From contig NZ_AHBZ03000021.1 of the NCBI RefSeq assembly GCF_000238375.3, positions 1 through 64,000 on the forward strand: a stretch of 64,000 nt of DNA, written 5' to 3'. Source of the DNA: Pseudoalteromonas citrea. GTDB lineage: Bacteria; Pseudomonadota; Gammaproteobacteria; Enterobacterales; Alteromonadaceae. The notes under the pieces are model-generated. The model did not search any database. It was not told the origin of the DNA and saw only the letters and a program-made list of their open reading frames with translations. The position numbers were made by a program, and so were the translations under genes. Positions 56,893-64,000 of this stretch are shown here, piece after piece (within the stretch, counting starts at the first letter, position 1; each line of letters begins with the position of its first letter).

Positions 56893-57903
56893 ATGAAAAG
56901 AAAAAAAATATATATCGCTTATACAGGCGGTACAATCGGCATGAAACAGTCTAGCCGCGGTTACATACCCGCAGAAGGCTACCTTACGGAAACGGTAAAA
57001 AACAACGCAGAATTTACCCGTGAAGAAATGCCGTTATTTGATATTCATGAATACAGCCCATTAATCGACTCTTCAGATATGTCTCCTTATCACTGGCAGA
57101 TCATCGCAGACGATATCAAAGCAAAGTATGATCAATACGATGGTTTTGTGGTTTTGCATGGCACAGACACCATGGCTTACACAGCATCGGCCTTGTCTTT
57201 TATGTTTGAGAATTTAACCAAACCAGTGATTGTAACCGGCTCGCAAATACCGTTATCTCAATTACGCTCTGATGGCCAAGTAAATTTACTGAATGCGATG
57301 TATTTGGCCGCCAACTACCCAATTGCTGAAGTCAGTTTATTTTTCAATAACAAGCTATTTAGAGGCAATAGAGCAACTAAAGCGCACGCAGACGGTTTTG
57401 ATGCATTCTCCTCACCGAACTTGCAACCACTGGCACAGTCAGGGATAAGTATTAAATTAAAAGAAGGCAAACTCAGCCCTTATGTCGAGCAAGCTTTACA
57501 AGTCACTCCAATCACACCACAACCAATTGGCGTGCTTTATCTCTACCCCGGCATCAATATTGATATTATAAACAATATTCTAGAGGGAGATATTCGAGCT
57601 CTGATCTTGTTAAGTTTTGGCGTGGGGAATGCACCACAGCAAACGCTGTTCTTAGAAGCACTTAAAGCAGCCTATGATAGAGGCGTGGTGCTGATAAACT
57701 TAACCCAATGTATACAAGGCCAAGTAAATATGGGCGGCTATGCGACTGGTAATGCATTAATAAACTGTGGCGTCATTAGTGGCTACGATATGACTCTAGA
57801 AGCCTGCATTGCTAAGCTACATTACTTATTTAGCCAAGAGTTAGAGCTCGAAACGGTGCGACATTTAATGCAAGATAGCCTAAGAGGCGAGATCACACGC
57901 TAA
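56893..57903 (+). CDS. ansA: Type I (cytoplasmic) L-asparaginase AnsA
   Basis: This 336-residue enzyme has both asparaginase active-site loops: KIYIAYTGGTIGM at the N-terminus with the catalytic Thr, and FVVLHGTDTMAYTASAL near residue 90. PVIVTGSQIPLSQLRSDG and the C-terminal domain with GGYATGNAL follow. There is no signal peptide, as in the cytoplasmic type. It hydrolyses asparagine to aspartate and ammonia. Its ATG lies directly behind a terminator hairpin and has no Shine-Dalgarno, which is unusual. Confidence 0.95.
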   Translation: MKRKKIYIAYTGGTIGMKQSSRGYIPAEGYLTETVKNNAEFTREEMPLFDIHEYSPLIDSSDMSPYHWQIIADDIKAKYDQYDGFVVLHGTDTMAYTASALSFMFENLTKPVIVTGSQIPLSQLRSDGQVNLLNAMYLAANYPIAEVSLFFNNKLFRGNRATKAHADGFDAFSSPNLQPLAQSGISIKLKEGKLSPYVEQALQVTPITPQPIGVLYLYPGINIDIINNILEGDIRALILLSFGVGNAPQQTLFLEALKAAYDRGVVLINLTQCIQGQVNMGGYATGNALINCGVISGYDMTLEACIAKLHYLFSQELELETVRHLMQDSLRGEITR

Positions 57904-57922
57904 ACTTTCCAAGGCACAAACA

Positions 57923-57950
57923 AATAAAGAGCCAAAAACGGCTCTTTATT
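57923..57950. terminator. Bidirectional terminator between ansA and the convergent gene
   Basis: AATAAAGAGCC (57923-57933), loop AAAAAC, GGCTCTTTATT (57940-57950), a perfect stem that can serve both convergent genes. Confidence 0.85.
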
Positions 57951-57973
57951 AAGTTGCACTTAAACGCGTCAAA

Positions 57974-58282
57974 CTAGTCTTCGGGCCCTTCAAGGGTAAA
58001 TACCAAATGTAGACGCATATTTTTTAACACAACACCCTTTTTCATCATTGCTGCGCTTAGCAATTTTTGCCACTTTAAAAGATCAGGTTTAGCTTTTAGC
58101 ATCATTTCTTCACTGTCGAATTGGAACCTTAGCAACAATGAGCTTGGAAACAAGTGATATTCCATACTAAACCAGCATTGCAACATACCCGGGATCTCTG
58201 CGCGAGCTTGCTCTTCTAATGTGTCAGCAACTTCTAATACAACCGCTTGTTGTTTTTTTTGCACAGCAGACAACTTCTTCAT
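57974..58282 (-). CDS. Conserved hypothetical protein
   Basis: The 102 residues run from ATG 58282 (MKKLSAVQKKQQAVV); the frame is open upstream to 58348, but that 22-residue extension looks unconserved. It appears to be an alpha/beta protein: a first helix (VVLEVADTLEEQARAEI), then beta strands FSMEYHLFPSSLLLRFQF and a long helix. It recalls small conserved proteins of Alteromonadales and Vibrio often mislabelled as Fis-family regulators. No HTH is seen and the function is unknown. Confidence 0.6.
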   Translation of the reverse strand: MKKLSAVQKKQQAVVLEVADTLEEQARAEIPGMLQCWFSMEYHLFPSSLLLRFQFDSEEMMLKAKPDLLKWQKLLSAAMMKKGVVLKNMRLHLVFTLEGPED

Positions 58283-58427
58283 AAAAACATTCCAAATATG
58301 AATAAAATAACTCAGCTCGGATGATAGCAAACCTAACAGAAAACCCACACACTAATGGCGATTAAACACGGCTCATTTAAAAAATACTCAACACAAATTC
58401 GCTTGTCGCCCATAAAATGATTGCTCT

Positions 58428-59324
58428 CTATCCCGGTGTTAATGATTTCGCCTTAAGTGTGTCAATGATCTGCGCACTTACCCAATAAATATCACCCTCA
58501 GAGCCTTCACCCTCTTTAGCAGTTAATGGACTTCTATTAAAAAAAAGATATTTTCCATCGGGAGAAACATAAGCACTCGCTTCCATTGCGTCGGTATTTA
58601 TTGTTTTCCCTAAATTAACCGCATTGCCCCATGAGCCATCATTATGGCGAAAGCTAATATAGAGATCTTTATCTCCAAAACCATCCGCCTTTTCACTGTC
58701 CCATATCAAGTATGATCCATCTGCTGCGATAAAAGGATGAGCAGTCCACTTGCCTGAATTAATATGTGAGGGTAATAGCTTAGGCGGTTGACGTTGACCG
58801 TTTTTCATCTCAGATATTCGCAATACGTCGTGGTTTTTATAATCGTCAAATATATAAGTCCCTTGTATTGATGAAGATAAACGCATGATCCCCCAATCAT
58901 CGCGGTCAAACAACTTCCCCAAACTTTTAACAGTTGACCAACCACTTGATGTACGCGTCATGTATTGGCTCCCCAAATGCATGGTATTGCCATCAGGTGC
59001 CAGTGTTGGCCTCCCTACCCTAGGACCTACAACAGACTCTTTCCATTGATTATTCTCTAATTTGAAGCGGATTAACCACCATTTTTCCGTATCAACATTT
59101 AGCCGCGAAAAGTAAAACTCTTTCATATCTGGCGTGAAGGAGCCACTAAAATCACGGTGTCGCGTCGAAACATACCCTGGTGCAAATATTTGGGGTATAA
59201 GACTCGGCGGTTCCTGTCCTAAATAAGGCCCTTCTAAAACAGGTATATTATCCTGATTGTTATTGTCATCAGTTACAACACACGCAGACAGTAACAACAG
59301 AGCTGGCGTCAAGATAACTTTCAT
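58428..59324 (-). CDS. PD40 (TolB-like beta-propeller) lipoprotein
   Basis: This 298-residue precursor has a lipoprotein signal (ILTPALLLLSAC, lipobox LSAC, Cys ~15). The mature part contains WD40-like PD40 repeats: FSGSFTPDMKEFYFSRLN, GRPTLAPDGNTMHLGSQY, HPFIAADGSYLIWDSEK and ASAYVSPDGKYLFFNRS. Such periplasmic beta-propellers bind proteins or glycans; the function is unknown. AAGGAAA lies upstream of the ATG. Confidence 0.8.
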   Translation of the reverse strand: MKVILTPALLLLSACVVTDDNNNQDNIPVLEGPYLGQEPPSLIPQIFAPGYVSTRHRDFSGSFTPDMKEFYFSRLNVDTEKWWLIRFKLENNQWKESVVGPRVGRPTLAPDGNTMHLGSQYMTRTSSGWSTVKSLGKLFDRDDWGIMRLSSSIQGTYIFDDYKNHDVLRISEMKNGQRQPPKLLPSHINSGKWTAHPFIAADGSYLIWDSEKADGFGDKDLYISFRHNDGSWGNAVNLGKTINTDAMEASAYVSPDGKYLFFNRSPLTAKEGEGSEGDIYWVSAQIIDTLKAKSLTPG

Positions 59325-59731
59325 ATTTATTTCCTTTCTTGCAGAGCTTGTAATGCTGTACGACCACTTATATACAGCTCAAGAGCCGCTCAATGTATGC
59401 AAGATCAGATTAAGAGTCCTGACGTATGTATGATTTTTAAATGATTTCTCAATGATAGCGAGTGAGGGCCTCTCGCTAGGCCTATAACAAAAAGAAATTG
59501 TACGCTTTTACTAGAGTGGTTTAGTTATGGAGAAATGAAGTGTTTATCATTTAATGTGCCATATCATTACTAACCTTACAGACTATGTGCCATCAACATA
59601 ACACTTTTTCATTTCGCACAAACTCTTATGACACTAAAAGCGCGCCTGAGATATACGTGCAATTAGTCATAGTTTATTCACTGGGTGTGATAGGCCCGAC
59701 TGTATGAACAGCTTACAGACGGGCTATTTAT
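59325..59731. other. Intergenic region, no gene seen
   Basis: The 407 bp hold the promoter of the PD40 lipoprotein at their left end. A 6-bp inverted repeat AGCGAG/CTCGCT lies around 59457-59477. Nothing else is recognised; the longest frames with ribosome sites encode about 12 residues. Confidence 0.35.
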
Positions 59732-60187
59732 TCAGTCAAGTTTTACCAACGTCATATGATTCGGGTTTCCCAATAACGTGGTTAACTGAGGGAGGTCTTG
59801 GTCACTGATCTCAATATACAGAGCGAGTAAACTTTCACTATCTTGTGTTGCGTCTTGGCATTGTAAATAATGCTGTAATAACTCAAACCCCGCAAGTCCA
59901 GATACCCATATAGAGAAAAGTAATGAAACCAAGAGTAGTAGTACCCAAACGCCTACTGCCAAATTGAAATAGAACGCCAAAGACGATACAAGCATCACCA
60001 TTGAAAGCAACGTGAAACACTCTACCTTTACAATCTTCATCACATTCTTAGTTAACCATGTGTGCAGTGGATGCGGTTTCTTTCCGCATAGGGCCGATAT
60101 ATCTTCTGTTTCTGCAAACCCCTCAACCTGCTGCTGCACATTGATAAAAGCTGGATAGTTTTGACTTGTTACAAGATAATGAAGCAT
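59732..60187 (-). CDS. Membrane protein of unknown function
   Basis: The 151 residues comprise an N-terminal soluble part (~1-55), two TM helices (ECFTLLSMVMLVSSLAFYFN and WVLLLLVSLLFSIWVSGLAG, ~57-97) and a soluble C-terminal tail ending DLPQLTTLLGNPNHMTLVKLD. It is not recognised. It stands alone with convergent and divergent empty spacers of over 400 bp. The residue mix and length look like a genuine protein, but no function can be proposed. Confidence 0.55.
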   Translation of the reverse strand: MLHYLVTSQNYPAFINVQQQVEGFAETEDISALCGKKPHPLHTWLTKNVMKIVKVECFTLLSMVMLVSSLAFYFNLAVGVWVLLLLVSLLFSIWVSGLAGFELLQHYLQCQDATQDSESLLALYIEISDQDLPQLTTLLGNPNHMTLVKLD

Positions 60188-60614
60188 CTTTTACATCTCA
60201 TGATTGCGTGTAAAGATTATTACGTCAGTCAAACCGTTTTGGGTCACATAGATTGGTTAAATTTCAAACAAAAAAATTTAAAAATAAAAGTTCCTATATT
60301 TCATAAGCATAATAAAAAAACACCAATAGAACCGTAAAAAGCCGAAGTGTTGATTTGTGACACCAGCCATATTATCTGAATTCGAGCCTTTTTAAAGAGT
60401 AAACAAATTGCTGCATAAAGCGCATAAAATAATTGCAATAATCAGAATGAAATTTTTGCAAAATAACATAGTAGTTTGTTGAACTTCCAATAAATATGCA
60501 TAAAAATTGACTCTGAGCATGTTACTGTGGATTAATAATATTGCAGCTAAAAAACCTGATGTTAACTAGATAAAGTCAGGTCGATAATACTCGCTGACGT
60601 ACAATAGGCTAGTT
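60188..60614. other. Divergent intergenic region
   Basis: The 427 bp separate divergent genes, so they contain both promoters. The sequence is very AT-rich (AATTTAAAAATAAAAG and similar). No RNA gene, operator dyad or open frame with a ribosome site was recognised. Confidence 0.35.
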
Positions 60615-61157
60615 ATGAATGTAAGAAATCACTTTATATTAATGTCAGATCACAATACAAGAATGAATAAACAGATTTATAGTGTTGCACAAACTCTAAG
60701 TAAAGAGGCGCTCAATGAAAACCGTGGCGCGTTTTTTAAATCAATTATTGGCACGCTAAATCACATACTCATCGGCGATCTTGTTTGGTTAACTAGGTTT
60801 TCACAGTTCTCTGAAAGGTATACAACCTTACACCGTTTATCTAACTTCCCCTACCCTAAGCGCTTAGATGATATTTTATATTCAGACTTTCACTCATTAC
60901 AGACCACACGCAAAGAGGTCGATTCATTAATCGGATCATGGCTTAAAAATGACACACAAGAGCGTGATTTCGATAACCAGTTACAATATACAAACTCACA
61001 AGGTGTTATAAGTAGACGTGATTTTGGCGAACTCATCAGTCATCTATTTAACCATCAAACTCACCATAGAGGGCAATTAACCACCCTATTTAGTCAAATG
61101 CAGCATGATGTTGGCCCAACTGACTTTTTACTTGAAATACCTGATACTCATAGTTAA
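60615..61157 (+). CDS. DinB-family protein
   Basis: This 180-residue four-helix-bundle protein has the metal ligands of the DinB/YfiT fold: His in GTLNHILIGDLVW (~50), and the paired His in LFNHQTHHRGQLTTLF (~140). The family contains thiol transferases and damage-inducible proteins; the substrate is unknown. No clear ribosome site precedes the ATG (TAGTT). A hairpin at 61202-61222 follows. Confidence 0.85.
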   Translation: MNVRNHFILMSDHNTRMNKQIYSVAQTLSKEALNENRGAFFKSIIGTLNHILIGDLVWLTRFSQFSERYTTLHRLSNFPYPKRLDDILYSDFHSLQTTRKEVDSLIGSWLKNDTQERDFDNQLQYTNSQGVISRRDFGELISHLFNHQTHHRGQLTTLFSQMQHDVGPTDFLLEIPDTHS

Positions 61158-61201
61158 ATATATACAAAATCGAAATGATATTGAATATGGCATCCCCTAT
61201 T

Positions 61202-61222
61202 AGAGCAAACTAAAATTGCTCT
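61202..61222. terminator. Possible terminator hairpin
   Basis: AGAGCAA-ACTAAAA-TTGCTCT forms a 7-bp stem between convergent genes. There is no T-run, so termination is uncertain. Confidence 0.4.
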
Positions 61223-61267
61223 GCCAAAGCGTGGTACCACATACATTAATAGGCACTTTTAACAGCA

Positions 61268-62029
61268 TCAATTAATGAGATAACTCATCACTATGGCATC
61301 AATATCGTTTTGAAGACCTTTAATAGCCAAGTTAATAGCCGATATCTCAGTGTGAGTGAACGCAGTATGGCTCAATAGCAAATGAACCGGATTGTCATGT
61401 ACCACATAAGGCCATACTTTTAAGCTCACGTGACCAAGTTTCGTTTTGTAGTAATGAGCGCTAATTAAGTCATCAACAATAAAATCAACCCGACCTTTCA
61501 TTAACAAAGCTATTCGGCTATTCGCACTCGCAAGGCCAATAAATTGCTCTGCAAATGTGGGATCAGACATAAGCTGCCTGATCTCTTCCCCATAATACGA
61601 ACCAATGCTCAGACCGATTGTATGATCTTGATCCAAAATAGAGGTTAATTTTTCTATATTAGTAGGCTTTTTCATAGAGATAAGCCGCATCTTCTCTTCT
61701 CGATAACTCACAGAAAACGTGCCAAACATCTCTCTCGACTTGGTGTAGCTGGTCATTGTTGCCACATCAATCGTCCCTTTTTGCATTTCTTCGAACGTTC
61801 TGGCACTAGAGGGCAGTCTCACAAATTGGTAACACACTTTTGCACGCTCAAATATACGTTGCACAATTTCAACATCCAACCCTGTGGCACCTTGAGCATC
61901 GAATACAGTTAACGGCGGCCAACTTGCTACTATGCCAATTTTCTTGCATTGCTCAGACATGATAGCGCTGTGCACAGGGGTAATAAAACACAGGAGGTAA
62001 CAGCATAGAATGAGTTTTACAACTGTCAT
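61268..62029 (-). CDS. Periplasmic solute-binding protein, SBP_bac_3 type
   Basis: The 253-residue precursor has a signal peptide (LILCCYLLCFITPVHSA). The mature part matches family 3 amino-acid-binding proteins: ASWPPLTVFDAQGATGLDVEIVQRI, GTIDVATMTSYTKSREMF and LMKGRVDFIVDDLISAHYY. No transporter genes are adjacent, which is usual for stand-alone proteins of this type in Alteromonadales and Vibrio. The ligand is unknown, possibly an amino acid. Confidence 0.85.
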   Translation of the reverse strand: MTVVKLILCCYLLCFITPVHSAIMSEQCKKIGIVASWPPLTVFDAQGATGLDVEIVQRIFERAKVCYQFVRLPSSARTFEEMQKGTIDVATMTSYTKSREMFGTFSVSYREEKMRLISMKKPTNIEKLTSILDQDHTIGLSIGSYYGEEIRQLMSDPTFAEQFIGLASANSRIALLMKGRVDFIVDDLISAHYYKTKLGHVSLKVWPYVVHDNPVHLLLSHTAFTHTEISAINLAIKGLQNDIDAIVMSYLIN

Positions 62030-62310
62030 AAATGGCGACTTTTAAGGATCATAAAACTTAATTATAGACGCTTTCATGAACTCAGAGAATGTTGCCAATA
62101 TTGATAACAAGCGAGTGTCACACTTTGATGTTGAATTCGGGGAACCATTCAATCAATAACACTGTATCAATACACTTAGATATTACGTATTACCGCCAAA
62201 ACACTATACATACAAGATACTTAAACAGTGATGCTAAAACATATATTATGAGGTAGATTGGTAATAGAAAAGAAATCACGATAATATTAACGTGCATATC
62301 CGTGGGCTCA

Positions 62311-62940
62311 ATGAAAAGGAAAACAAGCACAGCTATGTTTTATACTATAATAACTATACTTCTGATTTTTATAAGCTTTATTATTTTTTTACCTAAGTTT
62401 AAAAGTGCGACTGAGCAATATAGCCTTGGTATTAACTTTATTCTGACACTCATCGCAACATTAGTTGGCGTCCTACTGGCTATTTCAATCACCAATTACG
62501 AAAGTGATAGAAAAGAAAAGCAAGATGTTATTAAACTACTAAACTCTGCCATAACCGCAGTTGACACATGCCAAGATTACAGCGAAGAACTCATAGAGTA
62601 TTTTGATAACTTGCCTGACAGTGACAACTTTAAGCAAGAGTTCTATGTTAAAAACCCACTTCCTTACCCCACCTATTTAGATACACTGCTTATGCAAAGC
62701 ATCGTCAGTAAAAATTTATCGGGTGCTGCGTTAAGCGAGTTAAATGAATTACTGATCAATTTAAAACGAAGCCGCCAAAATAATTCATCGTTATATCTCG
62801 TAGCCTTGAGCCAAGCTATTAAAGTGCTATCTCTAGAAATTGCGTTCCAAAACCGTGAAATAACAGAACATCAGTTAAACGCACAATTAAATAATATTGG
62901 TACAATAGCTGACTCAATCGACAACGATAAAAATAAATAA
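62311..62940 (+). CDS. Membrane protein of unknown function
   Basis: From ATG 62311 the protein has 209 residues; no good ribosome site is visible, and GTG 62302 or ATG 62335 are alternatives. Two TM helices lie at the N-terminus (FYTIITILLIFISFIIFLP and LGINFILTLIATLVGVLLAISI), followed by a coiled helical soluble part (SDRKEKQDVIKLLNSAITAV). The pattern of two TM helices and a long helical tail is common in small bacterial membrane proteins. No family is recognised. Confidence 0.55.
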   Translation: MKRKTSTAMFYTIITILLIFISFIIFLPKFKSATEQYSLGINFILTLIATLVGVLLAISITNYESDRKEKQDVIKLLNSAITAVDTCQDYSEELIEYFDNLPDSDNFKQEFYVKNPLPYPTYLDTLLMQSIVSKNLSGAALSELNELLINLKRSRQNNSSLYLVALSQAIKVLSLEIAFQNREITEHQLNAQLNNIGTIADSIDNDKNK

Positions 62941-62947
62941 CGTCCCA

Positions 62948-62984
62948 TAGATAGCAGCTTACATCGTATTTAAGGTGCTATCTA
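62948..62984. terminator. Possible terminator hairpin after the membrane protein gene
   Basis: TAGATAGCA (62948-62956) and TGCTATCTA (62976-62984) form a perfect 9-bp stem with a 19-base loop, 8 bp after the stop. A T-run is missing. Confidence 0.45.
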
Positions 62985-63060
62985 ATATTATATCAAGTCG
63001 CTTTGTCACTTTATAATGGTGTTAGGGTACATACCTTTAACCAAGGCAGCTCTGTCTATG

Positions 63061-63276
63061 TTACCTCCATCCAAATGCCCACTCTTGCTCATTTTTTAAG
63101 TCAAACCATTGGATTTCGAACGCGCGCTTGGTTAGCACAGCTTCAATTATGCAGTGCAACACGTGGCCTTCTTCATCAAACTCAACATCCGTGACCATAA
63201 AGTGCTTTTCTTTATGCTTGGGTGATACGGCCGTCCATTTGCTATTAAGTAATTTCTTTGGGTTGATTTTATGCAT
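63061..63276 (-). CDS. TIGR02450-family Trp-rich small protein
   Basis: This 71-residue protein shows the family pattern HKINPKKLLNSKWTAVSPKHKEKHFMVTDVEFDE (quoted in pieces: NPKKLLNSKWTAV and KEKHFMVTDVEFD) and FEIQWFDLKNEQEWAFGWR at the end, with four Trp. The family is widespread in Gammaproteobacteria but has no known function. It is a single gene with convergent neighbour at 62940. Confidence 0.85.
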   Translation of the reverse strand: MHKINPKKLLNSKWTAVSPKHKEKHFMVTDVEFDEEGHVLHCIIEAVLTKRAFEIQWFDLKNEQEWAFGWR

Positions 63277-63573
63277 TGTTCATTTTACTTAATTAAATTT
63301 CTATAAGGTCAGCTTTACGTATGAATAATAAAAACAGATCGTAAAAACAAAATAATTTTAATAAGTTAGAGGTCCTTTGCGGCTAAAACCAACTTCATAT
63401 CACAACCCTACAAGAGTAAAATAATACCAACCAACATCATCCATCACGTTACAAATCGACAAACCCCAATAATTAAACCCTGACAGTTTTACGTCAAGGG
63501 ATCGGGTCATTACTTTATTACTGCCGCTGAATTTGCTACACCTATAGAACAACCATTTCGAGTATATGTGCGA
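63277..63573. other. Divergent intergenic region
   Basis: The 297 bp carry both promoters. I saw no RNA gene, operator or open frame supported by a ribosome site. Confidence 0.35.
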
Positions 63574-63963
63574 ATGATAGAACTTGAACAAACGTCACAC
63601 CCATTAACTTACAGTATTAACACCACTGACCCTTGCGATATTGTGGCAGTAACAGCAAAGGGCTGTGGAAAACCTGATGAAGTTATCGATATGTATGAAA
63701 AAATTCAACACTTTGCACAATTACATCACATGACTAAAGTACTACTCAATGTCGTTGAGCTAAAATTGAATTATTCTGGGAGTGATGTTTTGAAAGTGAC
63801 AAAAGTCATTGAAACACTCTTACCTCATTTTCGCGTCGCCCGCGTTGTCAGCCCAGCAGATTTCAGGAGTGACTTAATCGATTTGTTTGCTAATACTATC
63901 TCTCTCGAAATCAAAAGCTTCCACGATGAACACCATGCAATTGAGTGGTTAACATCCACGTAG
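63574..63963 (+). CDS. STAS/SpoIIAA-like domain protein
   Basis: The 129 residues run from ATG 63574; a GTG two codons upstream is possible. The order of elements suggests a STAS/SpoIIAA-like fold: DIVAVTAKGCGKPDEVIDMYEKI, HHMTKVLLNVVELKLNYSG, then a helix and VARVVSPADFRSDLIDLF, and a last helix (EHHAIEWLTS). It lacks the SpoIIAA phospho-Ser context. Related stand-alone proteins are common in marine Gammaproteobacteria; the function is unknown. Confidence 0.6.
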   Translation: MIELEQTSHPLTYSINTTDPCDIVAVTAKGCGKPDEVIDMYEKIQHFAQLHHMTKVLLNVVELKLNYSGSDVLKVTKVIETLLPHFRVARVVSPADFRSDLIDLFANTISLEIKSFHDEHHAIEWLTST

Positions 63964-64000
63964 TTTACTTCTATCCTATTCTTCTCCATTGCACCATTGA

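Overview
The window looks like chromosome of a marine gammaproteobacterium of the Alteromonadales, most like Pseudoalteromonas. The grounds are moderate-to-low GC, a complete type VI secretion system (T6SS), a choline-to-glycine-betaine operon, a photolyase/DUF2256 pair, and small families common in that group such as TIGR02450. The genus is inference; no rRNA or tRNA gene was seen, nor any transposase or CRISPR array.

Region 1 (1-33494, all minus strand, transcribed right to left) reads as one very long T6SS operon. It begins with an unknown 144-residue protein, then tssJ, tssK, tssL, tssM, tagF, tssA, tssB, tssC, a hairpin-flanked secreted protein, hcp, tssE, tssF, tssG, clpV and vgrG. A loading module follows: a DUF3540/DUF6484-like protein, a TIGR02270-like protein, a DUF2169 adaptor, a thiolase-fold protein and a DUF4150 PAAR-like tip. 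It ends in a 1080-residue VasX-like, probably pore-forming effector, whose stop codon overlaps the start of the first of at least five tandem two-TM putative immunity genes. Most neighbouring genes overlap or lie within 30 bp.

The immunity array (1-5023) is the most striking part. Its copies alternate between two N-terminal types and two spacer types, so it grew by duplication of a two-gene unit. It also shows gene conversion, an in-frame 216-bp internal duplication, a C-terminal truncation by deletion, and an extra copy running off the left edge.

Region 2 (33831-37503, plus strand) diverges from the operon: a strongly diverged second vgrG, an orphan YezG-like immunity gene without a recognisable toxin, and an overlapping pair of unknown exported and membrane proteins. 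A dyad resembling an FNR box lies in the divergent promoter region.

Region 3 (37593-46768) holds a nitronate monooxygenase-like gene, the betaine operon betI-betB-betA-BCCT transporter-TorF-like porin with a palindromic operator in front of betI, and a photolyase/cryptochrome followed by a 54-residue DUF2256 zinc-binding protein.

Region 4 (46961-64000) is ordinary chromosomal housekeeping: an ABC1/AarF kinase, a small membrane protein, a LysE exporter, a GNAT enzyme, upp, a nitroreductase, DoxX, fadH, sppA, ansA, a PD40 lipoprotein, a DinB-fold protein, a solute-binding protein, a Trp-rich small protein and several hypotheticals.
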